DNA of 10,905 nucleotides from JBBQUP01 sp038212305 (GCA_038212305.1 JBBQUP010000106.1:1-10905); one strand, 5' to 3'; shown: positions 1 through 7,772, counted from the first letter of the stretch. Numbers and translations: made by a program. Notes: a model not told the origin generated them from the letters alone.

Positions 1-661
1 TCAAACAAATATGCGGCAAGCTCAAATATGATTCAATACCCATGCCCCGGAAAAAATCCGTGTGGCACACTGGCGAAAATTTTAAAAACCCCAAATCAGA
101 TTATCAATACGTTACAGATGGATAGCTGCAATGTGGGTTAACACCTGTTAAAGGCACTTGGGTCGAAGTCACTGAAACAATAAAATATGGCACGTCAGGT
201 CAGTTTGATATGACAATCAAATCGGTTAGTAATGGATCTACTATTTTTAGTTATTCGAATAGTTCCAAGAATACTTATAAATAAGGCGCTAATTTTATTC
301 GACCTAAATGGGGAATATATCGAAGTTTGAATAATGCGAGTGATTTATGTGACGAGCAGGTATTATTTGCCAATTTTAGCATTAAGGAAATTCCCGATGC
401 CACTTCGATTACGATTAAACCATCCATTCCCAACGATATAAAGGTATTCCCAAATCCCGTTTTTTCAACCTTGCATATTGAAGGTGAAAATTATAAGAGT
501 TTTGATAAATTGAATGTATATAATTGATGGAAATTAGAGTGATGAAAACAAAATGTCATTCCAGAGATTTTGATGTTTCATCATTATTAGAAGGCCTTTA
601 TTTTGTCACATTCTCAAAAAACGACATTGAGACATTTTCTGTTAAATTCGTGAAACAATAA
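1..661 (+). pseudogene. Decayed secreted polysaccharide-lyase-like protein with T9SS C-terminal sorting domain (5' end outside window)
   Basis: Reading frame 3 gives a continuous protein-like sequence broken by TAG at 123-125 and TAA at 282-284. Recognisable parts are VWHTGENFKNPKSDYQY (63-110), TWVEVTETIKYGTSGQFDM (156-212) and FIRPKWGIYRSLNN (294-335). The last two resemble the C-terminal strands of heparin-lyase-I-like, concanavalin-fold polysaccharide lyases from Bacteroidetes. From 441 a type A T9SS sorting domain begins (KVFPNPVFSTLHIEG). It stops at TGA 525-527 in frame 3 but continues in frame 2 from 527 (MEIRVMKT, then DVSSLLEGLYFVTFSKND) to TAA 659-661. One missing T near 524-526 (reading NLMEIRVM) would restore the tail. 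Around 121-137 a further shift is possible, since another frame reads IAAMW. The intact protein would have been exported across the outer membrane by T9SS and would act on polysaccharide. The T9SS tail is certain in kind; the lyase assignment is from motif memory and is less certain. Confidence 0.72.
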
Positions 662-679
662 GTAATAAGTTCCGATTGG

Positions 680-1651
680 TTACTTAAACGCATTATCTAA
701 ATAAACTCTTTTAACGGCTTCTTGTTTTTGACGAATCTCCTTAAGCGTTGTTACAATTGTATGTGGTGTAAATCTTTCGGTTGCTTTAGGACGGAAACCA
801 AATCGTTCCTTAAGCCAAATCCACACACCACTACTTTTAGCTGCCAGCTCATCTGTATTTGCTGAATCATTTATACTAAACCTATATAAAGCAAATGGAT
901 TAGTTGTCATTGTATTTTGTCCAGCATCTAAAGTAAGTGCGCATTTAAAACCCGCATAAAAAGCCGATAGTTGCTCCCTGATGCCATAATCTCCATTTGG
1001 ATAGGCTAATGCATAAGCTTCTTTGTTAAATATGGCTTCAAGCGTTCTTTTTGTGCCACCAATTTCGGTGAACAACTCGTCTTTGTTACAATTGGTTAAA
1101 ATGGGGTGATGCATAGTGTGGCACTGAAAGTCAACCTGTTCAGCCATTTCAATAATTTGCCAATCTTGTAACACTTGTGGGGTGTCGAAGACCATTGATT
1201 TATTAAAACCATGATCTTTCATCATTAGTTCCCTTTCGGAGTTGGGTAGTTTTTTTAATTCATCAACAGTTAAAGGAGTATTGTTTTCAGTAAACCAAAA
1301 ATGTCGGTTGGTGCCAATTATTGCAGTGCATAAAAATATAGTAGGATGAATTTTGAATTCTTTAAATAATGAGAGTAATTGATAGTTTTCAATCATTCCA
1401 TCATCAAAGGTAACCACCATTGAATAATCAGGTAGGGGCTCATTCGATAAATTCAAGCGAGTATTTAAATATTGTTTTAACGATATAAAAGTGTAATGCT
1501 CACTAAGCCAACTAAATATAGTTCGTGCGGTTTCAACAGAAGGATTGTGCAATAGAACAATCGTGACACTTTTTTTCTGGTGCTTTTTTCTAAAATAAGC
1601 AGGCAATCCTAGCTTATTAATTAATCTAAAGGTTTTGGTTGTAGGTTTCAA
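680..1651 (-). CDS. Polysaccharide deacetylase family protein (NodB/CE4-like)
   Basis: 323 residues. This is a carbohydrate esterase family 4 fold protein, predicted to remove N- or O-acetyl groups from a cell-surface or exopolysaccharide; the substrate cannot be read from sequence. The NodB motifs are present: TFDDG (81-85, metal-binding Asp and catalytic Asp), HTMHHP (178-183, the two metal-ligand His of the HTxxHP motif) and AYPNG (216-220). The N-terminal half (about 28-60) resembles the strand/helix region before the catalytic core in Bacteroidetes homologues. No signal peptide is evident, so it is probably cytoplasmic or acts on lipid-linked glycans. The start is TTG at 1651-1649: an in-frame stop lies 15 bases further upstream and the next Met is residue 78, past the first conserved strand. 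It follows pfkA by 22 bases and is probably cotranscribed. The family is clear; the start and substrate are uncertain. Confidence 0.85.
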   Translation of the reverse strand: MKPTTKTFRLINKLGLPAYFRKKHQKKSVTIVLLHNPSVETARTIFSWLSEHYTFISLKQYLNTRLNLSNEPLPDYSMVVTFDDGMIENYQLLSLFKEFKIHPTIFLCTAIIGTNRHFWFTENNTPLTVDELKKLPNSERELMMKDHGFNKSMVFDTPQVLQDWQIIEMAEQVDFQCHTMHHPILTNCNKDELFTEIGGTKRTLEAIFNKEAYALAYPNGDYGIREQLSAFYAGFKCALTLDAGQNTMTTNPFALYRFSINDSANTDELAAKSSGVWIWLKERFGFRPKATERFTPHTIVTTLKEIRQKQEAVKRVYLDNAFK

Positions 1652-1673
1652 AGTTATAGGTTTAGGTTAGTGA

Positions 1674-2705
1674 TTAGGTTTTTTGTCCAAAACTAATACC
1701 CATTCCCAATCCTCTCTCAATTAATTCATGCATTGGATCAACTAATTTAAGCTTTCCACCAACTTCCTCTAAGGGTATTTCTGTTGTTTTATTACCTTGA
1801 ATGGATACCATATATCCGAATTTTTTATTATGTATTAATTCGGCAGCATGAGCTCCATAGCGCGTTGCCAATACCCTGTCGGTTGCAGAAGGGCTTCCAC
1901 CTCGTTGCGTATAGCCAAGTATGGTTTCGCGTGTTTCAAGATTAGTTAATGTACGAATTTTTTTTGCGATGTACGATGCAGCATTTTTCTTTTTAGGAAT
2001 ATCAATGCCTTCGGCTACCACAACAATCGAATAGGGTTTGCCTTTGTTGCTCCTATCTAAAAGAACACTTGCAACCGTTTCCATGTCATGGTCTATTTCA
2101 GGAATTAGAATAACATCACCTCCACCAGCAATTCCAGAATATAAAGCAATCCAACCAGTATTATGACCCATCACTTCAATAACCATAACTCGTTTATGGG
2201 AATTAGCCGTTGTATGTAGTCGATCGATAGCCTCAGTAGCAATTAGTACCGCTGAATCGAATCCAAAAGTGAGTTCAGTCCCAAATACATCATTGTCAAT
2301 GGTTTTTGGAATTCCTATAATATTCAAGCCCTCTTTCGATAACAGAGAAGCTGTGTTTTGTGTGCCATTACCTCCAATACAAACCAAAGCATCTAAGCCT
2401 AAGGCCTCGTAGTTTTGTTTAATAATTTGGGGTTTTGATGCAATTTCTTCTCCCTCGTCTAAACGAAATGGTTTAAAACGAGATGTTCCTAGTATAGTTC
2501 CTCCAACAGTTAAGATACCTGATAGTAATTGTTCGTTTAGCGGTATAAATTCCTGATTGTACAAACCACTAAATCCATTGGCAATACCAATTACCTCCAT
2601 CCCATACTTTACAATTGCTGTTTTCCCAACGCCTCTAATAGCTGCATTAATTCCGGGGCAATCGCCTCCTGCAGTTAGTATTCCAATTTTCATTCGTTTG
2701 CCCAT
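1674..2705 (-). CDS. pfkA: 6-phosphofructokinase
   Basis: 343 residues, the usual length for short bacterial PFKs. It phosphorylates fructose 6-phosphate to fructose 1,6-bisphosphate in the cytoplasm, the committed step of glycolysis. Motifs in order: GGDCPGIN (13-20), GGTILGTSR (68-76), GGNGTQ (111-116), PKTIDND (133-139, with catalytic Asp137), MGHNTGW (179-185), AEG (231-233), and QRGGSP (267-272). Residue 114 is Gly, which in this family favours ATP over pyrophosphate, while Lys134 is the residue usual in PPi-type and mixed enzymes (Gly in E. coli PfkA). Asn113 replaces the Mg-contacting Asp103 of E. coli. This combination matches a subgroup I recall from Bacteroides and relatives, so phosphoryl donor use should be treated as probably ATP but unproven. 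ATG at 2705 gives MGKRMKIGIL; the ATG at 2693 is an alternative. It lies 68 bases after usp and 22 before the deacetylase. Confidence 0.93.
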   Translation of the reverse strand: MGKRMKIGILTAGGDCPGINAAIRGVGKTAIVKYGMEVIGIANGFSGLYNQEFIPLNEQLLSGILTVGGTILGTSRFKPFRLDEGEEIASKPQIIKQNYEALGLDALVCIGGNGTQNTASLLSKEGLNIIGIPKTIDNDVFGTELTFGFDSAVLIATEAIDRLHTTANSHKRVMVIEVMGHNTGWIALYSGIAGGGDVILIPEIDHDMETVASVLLDRSNKGKPYSIVVVAEGIDIPKKKNAASYIAKKIRTLTNLETRETILGYTQRGGSPSATDRVLATRYGAHAAELIHNKKFGYMVSIQGNKTTEIPLEEVGGKLKLVDPMHELIERGLGMGISFGQKT

Positions 2706-2773
2706 GTGCCAATATATATTTTAAGATAGCAATTTTAAGTAATTATTATCAAGAATAAAATTTATGACTGTTA

Positions 2774-3625
2774 TTATGTGTTAAAAACTAAAACAGGAAG
2801 TTTGGTATTAAAAAGAAGTTTTTTAGTTATGTCGGGATGAAAAAAACGAGATATCGCATGGTGCTTTTTACGAGATATAGCAATCATTTCGATACTATTA
2901 TTAGATAAATATTTTTGAATTTCGGCTTGAATATTTTTACCAACTAAAGTGCTGCATATTAAATTTATTTGAGGATAAGCTAACGACAGTTGTTTTTTCC
3001 AGGTAATTAGTCGTTCGTTGTCAAATTTATCGGGTTTATTGCTGCAAAAATGAACGCAGTGGATTGTTAAATTATCAGTTATTGAAATGGGTTTGATATG
3101 ATCTATAAGTGTATCTGATTTTGACCTAAAATCAGTTATCAGCAATACATTTGAAAGTGCTTTGGTGGGATAATTGGTATCAGTTGGAACCGTTAAAATG
3201 GGTGCGGAACTTTTTTTTATAATATCAGATGTTAGGGATCCCAATAATTCGGCAAGCGTATTTGGTTTAAGCGACGACCCTATAACGACCAAGAAGGGTT
3301 TGATTTCACGCGATCTTAAAGTCATCACCTCTTCGGGGTAACCTGTTATGATTTCGGTAGAGACTGATATGGATGAATTTTTATTATTCGAAATGATTGA
3401 ATTCTTTAATGAATTAATTAGTTGACTATTGTGAGTATAAACAGAAGCAAAATCTTCATCATATGACGACTTATGCTCAATTACTGGAGGAATTACACTA
3501 ATTAAGTATAAATGAATGATGTGATTTTGATAGAGCGATAAGGCAAAATTAAGCGCATTGGTGGAGCACTGACTAAAATTGACCCCAGCAACTATTTTTA
3601 TTTCTGCCATCGATTTATTTTTCAT
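2774..3625 (-). CDS. Universal stress protein, tandem UspA domains
   Basis: 283 residues from the ATG at 3625, with two Usp (HUP-fold alpha/beta) domains at about 9-147 and 159-282. Domain 1 opens with IKIVAGVNFSQCSTNAL, the counterpart of the usual IlvptDFS start, and ends with VVIGSS, then LLGSLTSDII and APILTVP. The ATP-binding G2xG9xG(S/T) pattern is only partly kept: the first Gly and the final GS are present but the middle Gly is not. Domain 2 has VLLITDF at its start and LPVLVF at its end, and retains no Gly-rich loop. The protein may therefore be a non-nucleotide-binding or weakly binding Usp. It is cytoplasmic; tandem Usp proteins are common in Bacteroidetes, and their targets are mostly unknown. 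Starts at TTG 3628 and ATG 3610 (MAEIKIVAGV) are alternatives; 3610 fits family N-termini best. It is first in the run usp-pfkA-deacetylase. Confidence 0.88.
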   Translation of the reverse strand: MKNKSMAEIKIVAGVNFSQCSTNALNFALSLYQNHIIHLYLISVIPPVIEHKSSYDEDFASVYTHNSQLINSLKNSIISNNKNSSISVSTEIITGYPEEVMTLRSREIKPFLVVIGSSLKPNTLAELLGSLTSDIIKKSSAPILTVPTDTNYPTKALSNVLLITDFRSKSDTLIDHIKPISITDNLTIHCVHFCSNKPDKFDNERLITWKKQLSLAYPQINLICSTLVGKNIQAEIQKYLSNNSIEMIAISRKKHHAISRFFHPDITKKLLFNTKLPVLVFNT

Positions 3626-3633
3626 CAAAGTTA
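3626..3633 (-). promoter_or_regulatory. Possible -7 promoter box (TAACTTTG) before usp
   Basis: On the minus strand the bases read TAACTTTG, a match to the Bacteroidetes -7 consensus TAnnTTTG. No clear TTTG -33 box is present, only a T-run 15-22 bases upstream. If it is used, transcription would begin inside the first codons of the longer reading and translation would start at the ATG at 3610. Confidence 0.25.
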
Positions 3634-3719
3634 AAGAACCTAAAGCATTAAAAAAAGAGGGTTAATTTTTAAATGATATTATTGTTGAAGTATTCTGTCT
3701 TAATTATTAATCCCATTAT

Positions 3720-3753
3720 AAAAGCCTGTTTGAAGAAGATCAAACAGGCTTTT
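3720..3753 (-). terminator. Rho-independent terminator of queA (possibly bidirectional)
   Basis: This is a perfect 14-bp inverted repeat, AAAAGCCTGTTTGA at 3720-3733 and its complement at 3740-3753, around a six-base loop (AGAAGA). Read on the minus strand it lies 20 bases after the queA stop and ends in TTTTATAAT. The plus-strand side also ends in TTTTATTG, so it could work both ways. It separates the queA end of the core cluster from usp, which transcribes in the same direction and therefore needs its own promoter. Confidence 0.9.
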
Positions 3754-3772
3754 ATTGTATTCTGAATATTAT

Positions 3773-4822
3773 TTAAATGATGAGCATAGCATCACCATAG
3801 GTTCCAAAGCGATATTTTTCTTTTACAGCATGTTTGTAAGCGTCCATTACAGCATCAAATCCGCCAAAAGCCGCAGTCATCATTAATAATGTTGAAAGTG
3901 GAGTATGGAAATTGGTTACCATGCTATTGGCAACATTAAAATCGTATGGAGGAAAAATAAATTTATTTGTCCACCCTTCATAAGGATTAACGTGTCCAAA
4001 GGTGGATACCGACGTTTCGATGGTACGCATTACGGTTGTTCCAACAGCACAGATGCGACGTTTTTCATCTTTTCCTTTGTTGATGATGTCTGCCGCTTCG
4101 TTCGTTATGAAAATTTGCTCCGAATCCATTTTATGTTTCGTTAAATCTTCCACATCTACCGATCTGAAATTTCCCAACCCAACATGAAGCGTTACTTCTG
4201 AAAAGTTGACACCTTTAATTTCTAGTCGTTTCATTAATTCGCGACTAAAATGCATGCCGGCTGTTGGCGCAGCAACTGCACCTTCGTGCTTGGCGAATAT
4301 CGTTTGATAACGTTCGCGATCATCATCTGTTACTGGTCGATCGATGCTTTTAGGCAGTGGCGTTTGACCTAAGCTAAAAAGAGTTTTTTTGAAATCTTGA
4401 TGAGATCCATCAAACAAAAAACGAAGCGTTCGTCCTCGTGAAGTTGTATTATCAATAACTTCAGCTACTAATACATCATTATCGCCAAAGTATAGTTTAT
4501 TTCCAATTCGGATTTTACGAGCCGGATCAACCAACACATCCCATAAACGCAGTTCAGGGTTCAATTCGCGAAGTAGGAATACTTCAATTTCAGCACCTGT
4601 TTTTTCTTTGTTCCCGTATAATCTGGCAGGGAAAACTTTGGTATTGTTGAAAATCATCACATCACGATCATCGAAATAATTGATGATATCTTTAAAAACG
4701 AGGTCTTCAATTTTTCGGGTTGCACGGTTTAGTACCAATAATCTTGATTCATCGCGGTTTGGAGCCGGATGCATGGCTATAAGTTCCTCTGGTAATTTAT
4801 ACTTAAACTTGGAAAGCTTCAT
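3773..4822 (-). CDS. queA: S-adenosylmethionine:tRNA ribosyltransferase-isomerase
   Basis: 349 residues, full length. It transfers and isomerises the ribose of SAM onto preQ1 in the anticodon loop of GUN tRNAs, giving epoxyqueuosine, the penultimate step of queuosine synthesis. QueA signatures run through the whole protein: NNTKVFPARL (59-68), GQTPLP (152-157), GAVAAPTAGMHF (181-192), HVGLGNF (213-219), HKMDSE (230-235), AVGTTVMRTIE (259-269), TNFHTPLSTLL (303-313) and YRFGTYGDAML (337-347). ATG at 4822 gives the family-typical MKLSKFKYKLPEELIA. It is the last gene of the ftsX-DUF3098-uppP-truB-queA block, lies 129 bases after truB and is followed by a strong hairpin terminator. No other queuosine genes are in the window. 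Confidence 0.97.
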   Translation of the reverse strand: MKLSKFKYKLPEELIAMHPAPNRDESRLLVLNRATRKIEDLVFKDIINYFDDRDVMIFNNTKVFPARLYGNKEKTGAEIEVFLLRELNPELRLWDVLVDPARKIRIGNKLYFGDNDVLVAEVIDNTTSRGRTLRFLFDGSHQDFKKTLFSLGQTPLPKSIDRPVTDDDRERYQTIFAKHEGAVAAPTAGMHFSRELMKRLEIKGVNFSEVTLHVGLGNFRSVDVEDLTKHKMDSEQIFITNEAADIINKGKDEKRRICAVGTTVMRTIETSVSTFGHVNPYEGWTNKFIFPPYDFNVANSMVTNFHTPLSTLLMMTAAFGGFDAVMDAYKHAVKEKYRFGTYGDAMLII

Positions 4823-4951
4823 TTGTAATTATTTATTTTAGTGATGATTTTATCGTTTTGACGCAACCTGAAAAACATCTATTGTTATGAATGTTAGATA
4901 TTTGGGTTAGATTAGGCACAAAAAGATAGCATATCTTATACGTTAGTCTGT

Positions 4952-5653
4952 TTAATTTGTTTCATTTGGACGCAAATTTCTTTTAAATTTTTCAATATCT
5001 AAAGCATTTTCCAATTTAAATTCCCCAATTTGTGTTCTAATTAAACCCGTTAGGTGTCCTCCCGAAGAAAGCGCTTTGCCTAAATCGTTTGCTAACGATC
5101 GAATGTAGGTTCCTTTTGAGCAGTGAACTAAGAGTTTAATGGTTGGTAAATCAAACTCCAAAATTTCGATTTTGTGAATAGTTATGTTTCTGGCCCCTAG
5201 TTCAATGTCTTTTCCACGACGAGCTAAATCGTAAGCCTTTTGGCCTTTAATTTTTATTGCTGAAAAAATAGGTGGCACCTGAGAAATATTTCCCATGAAT
5301 TGTTTGAGTGTTTCTTTAAGCAACTCGCGAGTAATATGTTTGAAATCAAAACGATCAGCTACTTCACTTTCTAAATCGTAAGTTGGCGTGGTTGCACCTA
5401 ATTCAATGGTTGCTATGTATGTTTTATCTAACCCCGTGAGTTGATTAATTTGCTTGGTAGTATTTCCTGTGCAAATAATCATTAAACCAGTAGCCAGTGG
5501 ATCGAGCGTTCCAGCATGTCCAACTTTTATTTTTTTTATTTTAAAGTTGTGCCTAATCATGTGCCGAACTTTATTTACTAAATCAAACGAAGTCCAATCA
5601 AGTGGCTTATCGAAAAGCAAAATTTGCCCTTCGGAGTATATATTTGTTTCCAT
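4952..5653 (-). CDS. truB: tRNA pseudouridine(55) synthase
   Basis: 233 residues. It converts U55 to pseudouridine in the T-loop of tRNAs. Motifs: LLFDKPLDWTSFD (12-24), VGHAGTLDPLATG (44-56) with catalytic Asp51, KTYIATIELG (77-86), PPIFSAIKIKGQKAYDLAR (127-145), and CSKGTYIRSLANDLG (178-192). The short C-terminus after LIRTQIGEF leaves no room for a full PUA domain, as is usual for Bacteroidetes TruB proteins. The start ATG at 5653 lies 27 bases after the uppP stop, which suggests cotranscription with uppP. A short hairpin (AAGATA-GCA-TATCTT, about 4922-4937) after the stop is too weak to call a terminator. Confidence 0.97.
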   Translation of the reverse strand: METNIYSEGQILLFDKPLDWTSFDLVNKVRHMIRHNFKIKKIKVGHAGTLDPLATGLMIICTGNTTKQINQLTGLDKTYIATIELGATTPTYDLESEVADRFDFKHITRELLKETLKQFMGNISQVPPIFSAIKIKGQKAYDLARRGKDIELGARNITIHKIEILEFDLPTIKLLVHCSKGTYIRSLANDLGKALSSGGHLTGLIRTQIGEFKLENALDIEKFKRNLRPNETN

Positions 5654-5680
5654 TAAATGGTGTTAACGTGCAATTAAGAA

Positions 5681-6457
5681 TTATACCATGCTAAGATCTA
5701 CGCCCAAAGCTAAAAGTGTTAGAATAACGAGTCCAACAACAATTCGATAATAGCCAAACCATTTAAAACCATGTTTAGTTAAAAAGGTAATAAATCCTTT
5801 AATGGCGATCATAGCAACTATAAATGCCACTAAATTACCTATCAATAGTAACGGAAGTGTGTCGGTTGTAATTGAACCGGAGTTTTTACATAGTTTTAAA
5901 ACCGTTGCACCAAACATGGTTGGCACTGCAAGAAAAAACGAGAATTCGGCTGCTGCTTTACGGGATAGTTTTTGCGTTAAACCGCCAATAATGGTGGCTG
6001 CCGATCGGCTCACGCCTGGTATCATGCTAATTACTTGAAAAAATCCAATTTTTACTGCTTTAGGATAGGTTATCTCATCATCGGGTTTGTGGTTAAACCA
6101 TTTATCAACAAAAACCAGAACTATACCGCCTAATAAAAGCATTATGGCAACAACCGCAACGTTTTCGAGCAATGCATCGATGTAATCGTTCAGTAATAGC
6201 CCAAAAACTAAAGCAGGCAAAAAAGCAACAAACAGTTTGTAATAAAAATCCATGGTTTGAAAAAACCGCTTCCAATAAAGAACAATCACTGAAAGGATGG
6301 CTCCCAATTGAATGTTAATCACAAAAAGGTTGATAAATTCGGAACTCTCCATGCCAAGCAGTTTCTGAGCAATAATCATATGTCCGGTTGACGATATGGG
6401 GAGGTATTCGGTGATGCCTTCGATGATGGCAATAACAATAGCTTGAAAATAGGTCAT
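5681..6457 (-). CDS. uppP: Undecaprenyl-diphosphate phosphatase
   Basis: 258 residues, an integral inner-membrane protein of the BacA/UppP family. It dephosphorylates undecaprenyl diphosphate so the lipid carrier can be reused for peptidoglycan and surface glycan synthesis; overproduction of family members gives bacitracin resistance. The two active-site signatures are intact: EGITEYLPISSTGH (13-26, with Glu13, Glu17, Ser22/23 and His26) and PGVSRSAAT (147-155, with Arg151). The rest is mostly hydrophobic, with about eight predicted membrane segments, and the C-terminus is hydrophobic to the end (LVILTLLALGVDL). ATG at 6457 directly precedes the first helix. It lies 121 bases after the DUF3098 gene, with a stem-loop between them, and 27 bases before truB. 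Confidence 0.97.
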   Translation of the reverse strand: MTYFQAIVIAIIEGITEYLPISSTGHMIIAQKLLGMESSEFINLFVINIQLGAILSVIVLYWKRFFQTMDFYYKLFVAFLPALVFGLLLNDYIDALLENVAVVAIMLLLGGIVLVFVDKWFNHKPDDEITYPKAVKIGFFQVISMIPGVSRSAATIIGGLTQKLSRKAAAEFSFFLAVPTMFGATVLKLCKNSGSITTDTLPLLLIGNLVAFIVAMIAIKGFITFLTKHGFKWFGYYRIVVGLVILTLLALGVDLSMV

Positions 6458-6522
6458 TTGTGGATTCTTATTAACTCAACAAATTTGTCAATTTATTTAT
6501 TGATGTATGTATAATAAAACTT

Positions 6523-6552
6523 TAGGCATGAGGTTCTTATCCATCATGCCTA
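6523..6552 (-). terminator. Stem-loop between the DUF3098 gene and uppP, possible weak terminator
   Basis: A perfect 9-bp inverted repeat (TAGGCATGA / TCATGCCTA) surrounds a 12-base loop, 27 bases after the DUF3098 stop. On the minus strand it is followed by AAGTTTTATTATAC, which is T-rich but not a clean U-tract. It could attenuate read-through into uppP or protect the upstream mRNA end; a terminator role is only an inference. Confidence 0.35.
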
Positions 6553-6578
6553 TCTCTATAAAGTGTTGCAAACCGAAA

Positions 6579-6824
6579 CTATTGCTTTGGTTTTTTCATG
6601 ATGGCATAAATCTCGAATACAAAGCCCGCTAAAACAATCATGGGAGCAAGTGTAATGCGGCGAAAGCCATAAATTACATTTTCGTTAAAAACCAATGGGT
6701 CGGGACTTTTTCCTCCAGTCATTACAATAAAGCCAAGAATAATAATGGCAAAACCAATGGCTAATAAAATGTAGTTCTCTTTACCTAATGCAAATTCTGA
6801 TTTTTGATCCTCTTTTTTTATCAT
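6579..6824 (-). CDS. DUF3098 family small membrane protein
   Basis: 81 residues, full length for DUF3098. A short polar N-terminus (KKEDQKSEFALGKEN) leads into a membrane segment at about 18-36, then a loop with GGKSPDPLVFNENVIYGFRR (37-56), and a second membrane segment at about 57-76 ending in EIYAIMKKPK. The FALGKENY, DP.VFN, RRITLAP and EIYAIMKKP motifs are the ones I recall for this family. Its function is unknown. It starts 13 bases after the ftsX stop, so the pair is almost certainly cotranscribed. The constant position beside ftsX and uppP in Bacteroidetes suggests an envelope or division role, but nothing in the sequence proves it. Confidence 0.9.
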   Translation of the reverse strand: MIKKEDQKSEFALGKENYILLAIGFAIIILGFIVMTGGKSPDPLVFNENVIYGFRRITLAPMIVLAGFVFEIYAIMKKPKQ

Positions 6825-6837
6825 GAGACTATAATAT

Positions 6838-7719
6838 TTAAGCGTATAATTTATTAGATTTTATATTAAGGTACTTATTTACAGCAAAATAGGTGGAGAC
6901 AAAAGTAAGCAATAAGCCAATTGTAATGACTAAAATAAAGAGTAACCCTATTAAGTCGATGTAGGCAAAATCGATAAATCCTTTAAACTCTCGACTCGAT
7001 ATATAAATTAGTCCAGATAGTAATAAAATAGCGATGATAGATCCTAGAAATCCAAAGAATAATCCGCTAAGCAAAAAGGGTTTGCGAATGTGCGAATGGG
7101 TTGCACCCACTAGTTGCATGGTTCGAATTAAAAAACGTTTCGAATAAATTGAAAGGCGAATGGTGTTGTTGATTAAAGCAATGGCAATAAGCAACATTAA
7201 ACCACTAAATCCAGCCAATATAATTGATATTTTTCGTATGTTTTGATGTATGGCAGCCAATAAATCCTTCTGATAATAGATCTCTTTGACTTCCGGAATT
7301 TTGAGAATATCGGCTTCGATTTTGGTGATTTGCTCGGGTGTAGTATAATCGGCATAAAGCTTTACATCCATAGAGGCTAAAAGAGGATTATATCCAAGAT
7401 ATTCAACAAAATCTTCGCCTAAATCATCCTTCATTACTTGTGCAGCTTCGTCCTTGCCTACAAATCGCACTGATTTAACATACTGACTGGCTGCCAATTG
7501 TTTTTCGAGTTTTTTAACCTCAGCTTCTCTAACATTGTCTTTTAAAAGGATGGTAAACCCAAGATTTTCCTTCACATGCTTACCCATGCGATTAGCATTT
7601 AAAAGCAATAAGCCAATAATACCAATTAAAAACAGTACAAGCGCAATGCTTATGGTTGAAGTAATATACGAACTTCGTAATTGCCTTTTGGCTATTTTGT
7701 GTTCATTTGTTTTCGACAT
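6838..7719 (-). CDS. ftsX: Cell division protein FtsX (permease-like)
   Basis: 293 residues from the ATG at 7719. FtsX is the membrane partner of the ATPase FtsE; together they pass a signal from the divisome to periplasmic peptidoglycan hydrolases. Layout: cytoplasmic N-terminus (1-18), membrane segment 1 (about 20-41), a periplasmic domain (about 45-163) containing VKSVRFVGKDEAAQVMKDDLG and the NPLLASMDVKL strand, then segments 2 (164-186), 3 (218-240) and 4 (252-278). The cytoplasmic loop NTIRLSIYSKR...MQLVGAT (185-206) is the FtsX/MacB-type signature. An in-frame TTG at 7728 would add three residues, but ATG is preferred. ftsE is not in the window, which is common because it lies elsewhere in Bacteroidetes. 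It is first of the core cluster, with a promoter-like box about 55 bases upstream. Confidence 0.95.
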   Translation of the reverse strand: MSKTNEHKIAKRQLRSSYITSTISIALVLFLIGIIGLLLLNANRMGKHVKENLGFTILLKDNVREAEVKKLEKQLAASQYVKSVRFVGKDEAAQVMKDDLGEDFVEYLGYNPLLASMDVKLYADYTTPEQITKIEADILKIPEVKEIYYQKDLLAAIHQNIRKISIILAGFSGLMLLIAIALINNTIRLSIYSKRFLIRTMQLVGATHSHIRKPFLLSGLFFGFLGSIIAILLLSGLIYISSREFKGFIDFAYIDLIGLLFILVITIGLLLTFVSTYFAVNKYLNIKSNKLYA

Positions 7720-7772
7720 TGGCCGCAAAATATACTTATTAAAGGAAGGTTGACAACTTCCATACTACAATG

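Noticed and set aside
3905..4187. Two plus-strand ORFs inside queA
   Set aside because: They are antisense shadows of a fully conserved queA gene and show no protein-like composition.
4922..4937. Small inverted repeat AAGATA-GCA-TATCTT after truB
   Set aside because: It has a six-base AT stem with a three-base loop and no U-tract; chance in AT-rich DNA is likely.
5454..6038. Plus-strand ORFs over truB and uppP
   Set aside because: They are antisense to genes with complete family motifs and have no family resemblance of their own.
7535..7753. Plus-strand ORF over the ftsX start
   Set aside because: It is antisense to ftsX and ends in the intergenic region, with no recognisable features.
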